From assembly GCA_934140355.1 (NCBI GenBank), contig CAKPBH010000040.1, positions 1 to 12,147 on the forward strand: 12,147 nt of DNA, written 5' to 3'. Origin of the DNA: an uncultured Bacilli bacterium (GTDB lineage: Bacteria > Bacillota_I > Bacilli_A > RF39 > UBA660). Under the pieces are notes generated by a model. It was given only the letters and a program-made list of their open reading frames with translations, ran no database searches and was not told the DNA's origin. A program made the translations under genes and the position numbers. Below are positions 5,783-12,147 of this stretch, in pieces. Numbering within the stretch: position 1 is the first letter of the stretch; each line of letters opens with the position of its first letter.

Positions 5783-8014
5783 GTGGCAAAAAAAAAGACG
5801 AAAAAGGAAAAAAATAAAAGTAAATTTGAATATAGTAATGAAATTATTGGGGTAATGATAATTTTAGTTAGTATCATTGGTATATTAGGTACTGGGATAG
5901 TAGGAAATATTGTAAGGAGCTTTGCTATTTTTTTAGTTGGTACACTTTATTTAATGCTATTGATTTTGTTTTGTGTTATTGGGGTATGTTTGATTTTGAA
6001 AAAAGATTCTCCTAATTTATTATCTAGCCGAATGATCGGTGGGTATATCGTGGTGATTTCCGTATTGGTATTATTCCATGTAAAATATATTGAGATAAAT
6101 AGAACAGAGGGAGTAAAAATCATTACAGAAACTTTTAATAATCTGATGATATCATTTAATAGTAATACGGCTCTTTCTAATTCTGGTGGTGGAATTATTG
6201 GGGCAATATTTAGTTATTTATTTGTCACTTGTTTTGGAAGTGGGGCGATTATTGTCACTTCTACTTTGCTTGTTCTTGGAATTATATTAATCTTTAATGT
6301 AAGTATTTTAGAAATATTCAATAAAATTAAACCAAAAATTGCAAAAATCTTTGAAAAATCAAATGATGAAGAAGATGGTGATGAGCAAAATCAAGAGAAG
6401 AAGGCACCTATTATCTCCTCTAAAGTTAAAGAAGATGATAATTTAATTGAAGAACCAGCAGTGGTTGTGGAACCGGTTAGAGTAGAGAATATTGATGCTG
6501 ATGTTCCCATTGTGAGAACTCCGCCTAAAATTAATACTAATGAACCGACTGAAATTAAAGATGAAGTCATTATTAATAGCGTTAATGAAAATTATCAATT
6601 ACCATCAATTAATTTATTAAATACTGTAAAAAATGTTAGCAATAAAGCTAATGAAACAAAAGCTAAGCAGAATATTACGGAATTAGAAAAAGTTTTAAAA
6701 GATTTTGATATTACAGGAAAAATCGTTCAGGTGAATATTGGTCCGACAGTTACTCAATATGAACTTGAAATTAAAGCTGGGACTAAAGTAAGCAAATTAT
6801 TATCTATTCAAAGAGAAATTGCTTTAGCTTTGGCTGCTAGGGATGTTCGTATCGAAGCTCCAATTCCTGGAAAAAGTACGATAGGAATTGAATTACCCAA
6901 TCAAGTTAATAGTTCAGTGTCTTTTAAAGAGGTTTTATCTAAAATGCCTGATGTTAACGAAAAAAATCTACTTGCGGTGGGGCTTGGAAAAGATATTATG
7001 GGTAAAGTAAAATGGATGGAAATTAATACTACTCCACACTTATTGGTTGCTGGGGCTACTGGGTCAGGAAAATCAGTTTGCATGAACTGTATTATTACAT
7101 CTATTTTAATGAGAACGAAACCCGATCAAGTAAAATTAGTAATGGTTGATCCTAAAAAAGTAGAACTTAGTATGTATAATGGTGTTCCTCATTTGCTATG
7201 TCCCGTTGTGACAGATCCTAAAAAAGCATCTATTGCATTAAAAAATATAGTTGTTGAGATGGAAAGAAGATATGATATTTTTGAAAAAACAAAAAATAAA
7301 AATATAAAAGGGTATAATGAGTTTTGCGATAATAATCCGGATTATTCTAAAATGCCATATATTGTAGTAATTATAGATGAATTAGCAGATTTAATGTTGG
7401 TAGCAGCTAAGGAGGTTGAAGATTCAATTATGAGAATTACGCAAATGGCACGTGCAGCAGGTATTCATTTAATTGTTGCAACTCAAAGACCATCAACTGA
7501 TGTTATTACTGGAGTAGTAAAGGCTAATATTCCATCTCGAATTTCCTTTGCGGTATCTTCAAGTATTGATTCTAGAACAATATTGGATTCAACTGGTGCT
7601 GAAAAACTATTGGGAAAAGGAGATATGCTTTTCTTACCAATGGGAGAAAATTCTCCGGTTCGAATTCAAGGCGCTTTTGTTAGCGAACAGGAAATTCAAA
7701 AGGTAGTAGATTATGTATGTGAGCAACAAAAGGCTCAATATGATACATCTTTGACAGAAATGAAAAATGATTCTGAAAGTCATAATGATGGATATGAATC
7801 AGATGAAGATTATGAAGATCCATTATATAATGAAATTGTTGATTATGTTATTCAAGCCGGAAAGGTGAGTGCTTCATTAATTCAGAGAAAATACCGCTTA
7901 GGATATAATCGAGCGGCTAGAATTATTGATTTATTAGAAGAACGGGGAATTATTGGACCTCCTAATGGCTCGAAACCTAGAGAAGTTTTAATTAAAAATG
8001 AACCTAGTGAGTAA
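5783..8014 (+). CDS. ftsK: FtsK/SpoIIIE-type DNA translocase, 743 aa
   Basis: This septum-located motor pumps chromosomal DNA during division (or sporulation, if the organism sporulates) and in many bacteria activates Xer recombination at dif. A basic N-terminus is followed by about four membrane helices (roughly residues 21-40, 46-71, 85-101 and 137-172). An acidic, low-complexity linker spans about 190-295. The alpha domain (about 298-385) precedes the RecA-like beta motor with Walker A GATGSGKS (424-431), Walker B VVIIDE (528-533) and the conserved ARAAGIHLIVATQRPS (556-571). After a second acidic linker (about 655-678), the C-terminal gamma winged helix (about 679-738) binds polar DNA motifs. 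Length matches the shorter Gram-positive members, so FtsK and SpoIIIE cannot be told apart here. It heads a run of five genes driven by the promoter at 5720-5748. Confidence 0.94.
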   Translation: MAKKKTKKEKNKSKFEYSNEIIGVMIILVSIIGILGTGIVGNIVRSFAIFLVGTLYLMLLILFCVIGVCLILKKDSPNLLSSRMIGGYIVVISVLVLFHVKYIEINRTEGVKIITETFNNLMISFNSNTALSNSGGGIIGAIFSYLFVTCFGSGAIIVTSTLLVLGIILIFNVSILEIFNKIKPKIAKIFEKSNDEEDGDEQNQEKKAPIISSKVKEDDNLIEEPAVVVEPVRVENIDADVPIVRTPPKINTNEPTEIKDEVIINSVNENYQLPSINLLNTVKNVSNKANETKAKQNITELEKVLKDFDITGKIVQVNIGPTVTQYELEIKAGTKVSKLLSIQREIALALAARDVRIEAPIPGKSTIGIELPNQVNSSVSFKEVLSKMPDVNEKNLLAVGLGKDIMGKVKWMEINTTPHLLVAGATGSGKSVCMNCIITSILMRTKPDQVKLVMVDPKKVELSMYNGVPHLLCPVVTDPKKASIALKNIVVEMERRYDIFEKTKNKNIKGYNEFCDNNPDYSKMPYIVVIIDELADLMLVAAKEVEDSIMRITQMARAAGIHLIVATQRPSTDVITGVVKANIPSRISFAVSSSIDSRTILDSTGAEKLLGKGDMLFLPMGENSPVRIQGAFVSEQEIQKVVDYVCEQQKAQYDTSLTEMKNDSESHNDGYESDEDYEDPLYNEIVDYVIQAGKVSASLIQRKYRLGYNRAARIIDLLEERGIIGPPNGSKPREVLIKNEPSE

Positions 8015-8040
8015 TTTGGATAAAAAAGAAAGAGGAACTG

Positions 8041-8619
8041 ATGATGAACAAGAAAAAAATGGTAGTAACGTGGATAATTTTAGTGATTTTGATTTGTTTA
8101 TTACTCTTTTTAAATTATGTAAAATTTTTTGGCGTAAAAAATGAAAATATTGAAGAAAAACCTGTTGAGGATTCGAGTGCTGTTGCTATAGAAAATGCGC
8201 TAATGGATATTGTAAATAATTTTAATGATAGTGATGATGTTAAAAATTTGACAAAAGATGGTATTATTGTTTCGGCGACGTTAAAAAATTATTCTATTTT
8301 TATTACATATACCATTAATGCAAATAAAACAACGTACGAGTTTAATTATAGTAATTTAAAATTATTGATTAATGTTTTAGATGATGAAAAAAATCTTGAA
8401 AAATTTAATAAAATCTATAAAATTTTAATAAAGTCTTGTCAGAAGAGACTTAAAAATGATGATGATATCGATAAAATACTTGATTCTTTTCTTAATGATG
8501 AAGTAAAGATTGATGCAATTCAAAAGGAAAATGTCAATGATGTTATCAAGTATCAAATGGATATAACGAAAAAAATATCTAGTGATAATATAAACGATAA
8601 AAATCAAAATAATAATTAA
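8041..8619 (+). CDS. small membrane-anchored protein of unknown function, 192 aa
   Basis: I do not recognise this protein. A basic N-terminus (MMNKKK) leads into one hydrophobic helix (about residues 8-27) with no lipobox cysteine, so it should be anchored with most of the chain outside the cell. The outer part has an Asp/Asn-rich region (about 58-75), a segment with alternating beta-type residues (VSATLKNYSIFITYTINA, about 77-94), then a lysine/asparagine-rich, probably helical tail (about 110-192). The gene starts 27 bases after the ftsK stop and ends 18 bases before deoD, so it is almost certainly in the operon. An AGAGGA site (8031-8036) serves ATG 8041 or the adjacent ATG 8044. Very low G+C and high Asn/Lys/Asp content are in line with the neighbours. 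The single start-to-stop frame, ribosome site and tight spacing support a real gene. Confidence 0.8.
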   Translation: MMNKKKMVVTWIILVILICLLLFLNYVKFFGVKNENIEEKPVEDSSAVAIENALMDIVNNFNDSDDVKNLTKDGIIVSATLKNYSIFITYTINANKTTYEFNYSNLKLLINVLDDEKNLEKFNKIYKILIKSCQKRLKNDDDIDKILDSFLNDEVKIDAIQKENVNDVIKYQMDITKKISSDNINDKNQNNN

Positions 8620-8637
8620 AAGAAAGAAGATGATCAT

Positions 8638-9372
8638 GTGCCAACACCACATATTGAAGCAGAGATTGGGAGTATTGCCCCAATAGTGATTACAGCTGGA
8701 GATCCTAAGAGATGTCAGTATATTGCCAATAAATATTTAAAAAATGTAGTATTAGTTAATTCTGTTCGAGGAATGAGCGCATACACAGGAGAGTATAAGA
8801 ATAAAAAAATAACCGTTTTTCCCGTTGGAATGGGGATGCCAAGTATGGGAATATATGCCTATGAATTATATAAATTTTATGATGTAGAAGTTATGATTAG
8901 AATTGGTACCTGCGGAAGTTTTAATGAAGACTTTAAAATATTAGATACTGTATTGTTAGATGGCTCATATACAGAAAGTAATTTTGCTCTATCCATTAAT
9001 CGGGATAATCAAACGCATCTTTCTTATGCTAGTTCAGCAATAAATCAAATTATTGAAGAAGTAGCCCATGAGAAAAATATTAACTATAAAAAAGGCTATG
9101 GCTTATGCAATGAGGCATTTGATGTTTATTTAACTAGTGAACAATTAAATGATTTATTTTCCTCATTTCCTAAATCAATTTCTATTGTAGTAAGTGAAAT
9201 GGAAGCATTTGCTTTATTTTATATTGCTAAGATGTTAGGAAAAAAGGCGGCTTGCTTATTAACAATAGTAGACTCTAAATATCAGAAAGATATTATTGTC
9301 ACAAGTGAAGAAAGGGAACAAAAATTAGATAATATGATTTTATTAGCGTTAGAATCTTGTTTAAAAATATAA
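8638..9372 (+). CDS. deoD: DeoD-type purine nucleoside phosphorylase, divergent, 244 aa
   Basis: DeoD enzymes split purine (deoxy)nucleosides with phosphate, giving free base and (deoxy)ribose-1-phosphate, as cytosolic hexamers. The N-terminus MPTPHIEAE matches the E. coli MATPHINAE start and supports the GTG at 8638. Family residues are present: H5, GDPKR with R25, VRG with R44, IRIGTCG with R88, SEMEA with E187-M188-E189, D212 in the position of E. coli D204, and R226 in EERE near the position of R217. Departures include T91 where E. coli has Ser90, and TIVDSK in place of the usual TVSDH around the catalytic Asp, so substrate preference may differ. Length equals the family norm. The Shine-Dalgarno site (AGAAAGAAG) is weak, and two out-of-frame ATGs (8630, 8636) sit just before the start. 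The gene is in the ftsK operon. Confidence 0.85.
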   Translation: MPTPHIEAEIGSIAPIVITAGDPKRCQYIANKYLKNVVLVNSVRGMSAYTGEYKNKKITVFPVGMGMPSMGIYAYELYKFYDVEVMIRIGTCGSFNEDFKILDTVLLDGSYTESNFALSINRDNQTHLSYASSAINQIIEEVAHEKNINYKKGYGLCNEAFDVYLTSEQLNDLFSSFPKSISIVVSEMEAFALFYIAKMLGKKAACLLTIVDSKYQKDIIVTSEEREQKLDNMILLALESCLKI

Positions 9373-9380
9373 ATATTAGT

Positions 9381-9399
9381 TATACTATAATTAGAGGTG
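9381..9399 (+). promoter_or_regulatory. TATAAT plus strong Shine-Dalgarno site before ymfF
   Basis: AGAGGTG (9393-9399) stands 7 bases before the ATG at 9407. TATACT (9381-9386) and TATAAT (9386-9391) overlap just upstream. The only -35 candidate is a poor TTGTTT at 9357-9362, 18 bases before TATACT. An internal promoter for the M16 pair is possible but weakly supported. Confidence 0.35.
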
Positions 9400-9406
9400 A
9401 AAAAAC

Positions 9407-10690
9407 ATGAATGTTGAACAATTTGATATGGGTTCCTATAATTTGCACATTATTCGAACAAAAAAATTTAAAACTATAACTGTAGAAGTAAACTTTAGAA
9501 GAAAATTAAAAAAAGAAGAAATTACCAAACGAAATTTGCTCAAGTCCGTTCTTCTTTATACTACGAATAATTTTAAAACAGAACAAAAACTTATTCGAGA
9601 AACAGAAAATTTATATGATTTAAAATTAGTAAGTTCAAATATGCGAATAGGAAATTACTCTAATTTATCATTTAAAATAAGATTTTTAAACGAAAAATAT
9701 ACCGAGGAATCAATGAATGAATATTCTATTGCTTTTCTTATGGATGTTTTATTTTCTCCTAATATAAAAGATGATAGTTTTATAGATGAAGATATTAAAA
9801 AATGTAAAAGTAAATTAGAAAAAAGTATTCAAAAGTTATCCGATAACAAACTAAAATATACATTAATTAAATTATTAGAGACAACCAAAAATATGCCATA
9901 TTCTTATAATTCTTTTGGTTACTTAGAAGATTTAGAAAGCATTACGCCTAAAAATTTATATGAATATTATCAGTCTGTTTTAGCAAATGATGATGTAGAT
10001 GTTTTCGTCGTAGGAGATGTTGATACAAATCAAATCAAAGAATATTTCAAAAAATACTTCAAAGTAAATACTTTCAAAAAAACAAAGAAAGATATTTTAG
10101 TAGGGGAGTTAAAGCCACGAAAGAGAATCAAGAAAGAAGCAGAACAATATCAGGCTAATCAATCTCAACTAACACTTTTTTGCACTTTAAATCATCTAAC
10201 CGAATTTGAAAGAAAATATGTATTACTTGTTTATAATGAAATGTTAGGTGGAAGTTCAAACTCCTTATTATTTGATACTGTTCGCGAAAAGAATTCTTAT
10301 GCTTATTACATTAATTCAAGTGCCAAGGCATATGACAATATTTTAATGATTTATTCAGGAATAGAAAGCGGAAACTCTGAAAATGTCTTAAAATTAATTA
10401 AAAAAACTCTATCAGATGTTCAAAAAGGCAAATTTTCTGATGAGATTTTAGAAAATTCTAAGGCAACTATCATTGCTTCCATCAAAGCAAGTACAGATAG
10501 TCCTAATGGCATTATTAATACTTATTACGCAAAAGTTTTAGTAAATTCGGATGATTTTGGAAAGAGGATGGAAAATATTAGAAAAGTATCCCGAGAAGAC
10601 ATTATAGAACTATCAAAAAAAATTACCATGCATACAGTCTATCTTCTAGAAGGAAATGGAAAGGGGGAAGAAAACGATGGAACGAATTAG
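9407..10690 (+). CDS. ymfF: M16-family peptidase-like protein without zinc site (YmfF-like), 427 aa
   Basis: The chain has two M16 halves (about residues 10-220 and 245-415). The N-terminal helix that carries HxxEH in active members instead reads NLLKSVLLYTTNNF (43-56), so there is no zinc site. The second half keeps the M16 substrate-binding pair: R293 and Y300 in LFDTVREKNSYAYY. This matches the YmfF side of the YmfF/YmfH pair in Bacillota, where one protein lacks the metal site. It probably works as the non-catalytic partner of the next gene in a peptide-degrading or processing dimer. No signal peptide is seen, so it should be cytosolic. It starts 34 bases after deoD and overlaps the next gene by 14 bases. 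Its physiological substrate cannot be told from sequence. Confidence 0.82.
   Translation: MNVEQFDMGSYNLHIIRTKKFKTITVEVNFRRKLKKEEITKRNLLKSVLLYTTNNFKTEQKLIRETENLYDLKLVSSNMRIGNYSNLSFKIRFLNEKYTEESMNEYSIAFLMDVLFSPNIKDDSFIDEDIKKCKSKLEKSIQKLSDNKLKYTLIKLLETTKNMPYSYNSFGYLEDLESITPKNLYEYYQSVLANDDVDVFVVGDVDTNQIKEYFKKYFKVNTFKKTKKDILVGELKPRKRIKKEAEQYQANQSQLTLFCTLNHLTEFERKYVLLVYNEMLGGSSNSLLFDTVREKNSYAYYINSSAKAYDNILMIYSGIESGNSENVLKLIKKTLSDVQKGKFSDEILENSKATIIASIKASTDSPNGIINTYYAKVLVNSDDFGKRMENIRKVSREDIIELSKKITMHTVYLLEGNGKGEENDGTN
10663..10668 (+). promoter_or_regulatory. Shine-Dalgarno site that sets the ymfH start
   Basis: GGGGGA lies 8 bases before ATG 10677, inside the end of ymfF. An in-frame ATG at 10656 would precede this site and add seven residues (MERGKKT) with no comparable site at good spacing. 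Confidence 0.65.
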
Positions 10691-11948
10691 ATTAAAACAA
10701 ATTAACGAAGAAATTATTCATGAAAAATTAGAAAATGGTCTAGATATTTATTTATATAATAAAGAAGGTATTACTAATAATTATGTAACATTTACTACAA
10801 AATTTGGTTCAATATATAATGAATTCGTCCCTCTAGGTGAATCTAAAATGAAAAAAGTACCACATGGTGTTGCGCATTTTTTAGAACACAAAGTTTTTGT
10901 TCAAAAAGAAGACCCACAGCCAGAAGAATTCTTCTCTAAAAGTGGTGCTTTATGTAACGCCTATACAACCTTTAAAAATACAACATATCTATTTTCTGGT
11001 CCAAACAACTTAAAGGAAAATGTATTATATCTATTAGACTATGTTCAATCACCATATTTTACCGAGGAAAATGTTGAAAGTGAAAAAGGAATTATCACCC
11101 AAGAAATTCATATGTGTGATGATAATCCAACAGATGTAATGTATGAATATATCAGGAAAAATACTTTTTTCAACAATCCATTTAAAGATAGTATTATTGG
11201 TACAACAAGTGATATTAACAAAATCACAAAAGAAATTTTATTTACATGTTATAATACCTTTTATCATCCCAATAATATGTTCTTAGTAATAACTGGCAAT
11301 TTTAATGAAGAAGAATTATTAAATGCTATCAAAGAAAATCAGATGAAGAAGCAGTTTAGAAATGAGAAAAAAATTAAATTAAAAGAATATAAGGAACCAG
11401 ATAGAGTAGTAAAATCAAAAGAAGTCATAAAAATGGATACCCCAGTTCCTAAAGTTTCTTATAATATAAAGATACCGCTAGAAAATCAAAAAATGGACAT
11501 TAGAAAATACAACTTATATCTATTTATTATCTTTTCTTCTCTTTTTGATGATACCTCAGATTTTGACCGTGAAGCAAAGAATGAAAATTTAATTACTAAT
11601 TCTCTATATTTTAATTTATTAAACTGTGATACACATGCCTTAATCTCTTTGATTAATGAAACAATTTCATATGATAAGTTAGTAGATAAGATAGAAAATA
11701 CTTTAAAAAACATTTCCATTAAAGAAGAAGATTTAGATAGAAAAAAGAAAGTATTAATTAGTAATGAATTATTTAGTTTTGAAAATATAGAAGTAATCAA
11801 TGATATGATTGTAGATAATATTATTTTTAATAATACAATAGAAAATAATATGATTGATTTATTAAAGTCTCTAAATATAGAAGAGTTAAATGAAGTAATA
11901 GGTAACTTGAATTTAAAAAATAAAGCCATCGTCATATTAAAAAAGTGA
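10677..11948 (+). CDS. ymfH: M16-family zinc metallopeptidase subunit (YmfH-like), 423 aa
   Basis: The inverted zinc motif is intact: HFLEH (H67, E70, H71) with the third ligand probably E143 in GIITQEIHM, the usual distance downstream. Conserved M16 features nearby include the glycine-rich KFGS strand, SGALCNAYTTF (89-99) and YHPNNM (196-201). The C-terminal half (about 250-423) is divergent and lacks the R-x6-Y pair seen in the preceding protein. The catalytic subunit therefore likely needs YmfF to complete its active site, as in two-chain M16 enzymes such as the mitochondrial processing peptidase. No signal peptide is seen. ATG 10677 is chosen from the GGGGGA site; ATG 10656 would give 430 aa. 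It overlaps ymfF by 14 bases and is followed by a strong terminator, so it is the last gene of the operon. Confidence 0.88.
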   Translation: MERIRLKQINEEIIHEKLENGLDIYLYNKEGITNNYVTFTTKFGSIYNEFVPLGESKMKKVPHGVAHFLEHKVFVQKEDPQPEEFFSKSGALCNAYTTFKNTTYLFSGPNNLKENVLYLLDYVQSPYFTEENVESEKGIITQEIHMCDDNPTDVMYEYIRKNTFFNNPFKDSIIGTTSDINKITKEILFTCYNTFYHPNNMFLVITGNFNEEELLNAIKENQMKKQFRNEKKIKLKEYKEPDRVVKSKEVIKMDTPVPKVSYNIKIPLENQKMDIRKYNLYLFIIFSSLFDDTSDFDREAKNENLITNSLYFNLLNCDTHALISLINETISYDKLVDKIENTLKNISIKEEDLDRKKKVLISNELFSFENIEVINDMIVDNIIFNNTIENNMIDLLKSLNIEELNEVIGNLNLKNKAIVILKK

Positions 11949-11985
11949 TTCTAAAGATTAAAATATCTAAAAAAAGAAATGAATT

Positions 11986-12034
11986 GAAAAACTTTACTCA
12001 ACACTTTGGATTGGGGAAAGTTTTTTTCTTTTGC
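11986..12034 (+). terminator. strong rho-independent terminator after ymfH
   Basis: AAAAACTTT (11987-11995) pairs with AAAGTTTTT (12017-12025). After a mismatch, CTCAA (11997-12001) pairs with TTGGG (12011-12015) around a 9-base loop, and a U-rich tail (TTTTTTTCTTTT) follows. It lies about 40 bases past the ymfH stop and should end the ftsK-ymfH operon. Confidence 0.8.
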
Positions 12035-12060
12035 CTAAATTTGTATCAGTATTTTTTAGA

Positions 12061-12147
12061 TGCTCAGTTTCAAAAGTAAATTCCACTTTGAAGGAGTAAG
12101 TTCCACTTTGGATTGAAAAATGTGCACTTAATTGAAAAATTAGGTGT
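12061..12147. mobile_element. possible end of an IS21-type insertion sequence, cut by the window edge
   Basis: Degenerate tandem repeats of about 20 bases occur here: CACTTTGAAGGAG at 12084, CACTTTGGATTG at 12104 and CACTTAATTG at 12125. The preceding AGTAAATTCC (12075) and AGTAAGTTCC (12095) also repeat with a period of 20. IS21-family ends carry multiple short tandem transposase-binding repeats, often with a TG terminus; TG at 12061 could be the boundary. No transposase reading frame is inside the window, so the family is inference. Confidence 0.4.

Noticed and set aside
11486..11935. A 149-codon minus-strand open frame inside ymfH
   Set aside because: It lies entirely opposite a well-supported M16 gene, and its Ser/Ile/Phe/Leu-rich translation is what antisense of Lys/Asn-rich coding gives.
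1436..11948. Mycoplasma-type code with TGA as tryptophan
   Set aside because: Long frames contain TGG but no TGA, and TGA serves as the ymfH stop at 11946-11948.
1..12147. CRISPR arrays or classical defence genes
   Set aside because: No regularly spaced repeats of CRISPR length and no Cas, restriction or toxin-antitoxin genes were seen; the 20-base tandem repeats at the right edge have no spacers.

Overview
The window is strongly AT-rich chromosomal DNA from a low-GC Gram-positive lineage, meaning Bacillota in the broad sense, including the Erysipelotrichales/RF39/Mycoplasmatota side of that group. This placement is inferred from base composition, purine-rich Shine-Dalgarno sites (AGAGGTG, AGGAGG), sigma-A type promoters, and the set comEA-comEC, ftsK, ymfF-ymfH. 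The standard bacterial code applies: long frames run without internal TGA, Trp is TGG, and TGA is used as a stop at 11946-11948. GTG and TTG starts are common.

Layout. Positions 1-73 carry the 5' three quarters of a minus-strand tRNA-Ser(GCU) with a near-consensus promoter at 91-119. A XerD-like tyrosine recombinase (156-1073) points right and converges, through a shared hairpin terminator, on a small cysteine-rich DUF1540-type gene on the minus strand (1098-1256). The competence pair comEA-comEC (1436-4217) follows, with a 41-base overlap and no comEB. Next comes a 737-base stretch without a convincing gene (4218-4954). It holds two good promoter-like elements and a perfect 23-base dyad. After it lies a stand-alone P-loop kinase (4955-5476, TTG start). 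A 306-base intergenic region contains possible RNA structure, a hairpin, and a clear sigma-A promoter for ftsK.

From 5783 to 11948 five genes run rightward with short spacing: ftsK/spoIIIE-type DNA translocase, a small membrane-anchored protein of unknown function, a divergent DeoD-type purine nucleoside phosphorylase, and two M16-family proteins (ymfF-like, ymfH-like). The M16 pair looks like a split-site heterodimer: the second protein has the HxxEH zinc site and the first has the R/Y substrate-binding pair. A strong terminator follows at 11986-12034. The last ~90 bases contain approximately 20-base degenerate tandem repeats resembling the end of an IS21-type insertion sequence that would continue past the window.

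Functional themes are chromosome handling (XerD, FtsK), DNA uptake (ComEA captures double-stranded DNA, ComEC forms the channel and carries a nuclease-like domain), nucleoside salvage (DeoD) and peptide processing (M16 pair). I found no obvious defence or CRISPR system. The least explained parts are the two intergenic regions flanking the kinase, the membrane protein at 8041-8619, and the repeat block at the right edge.
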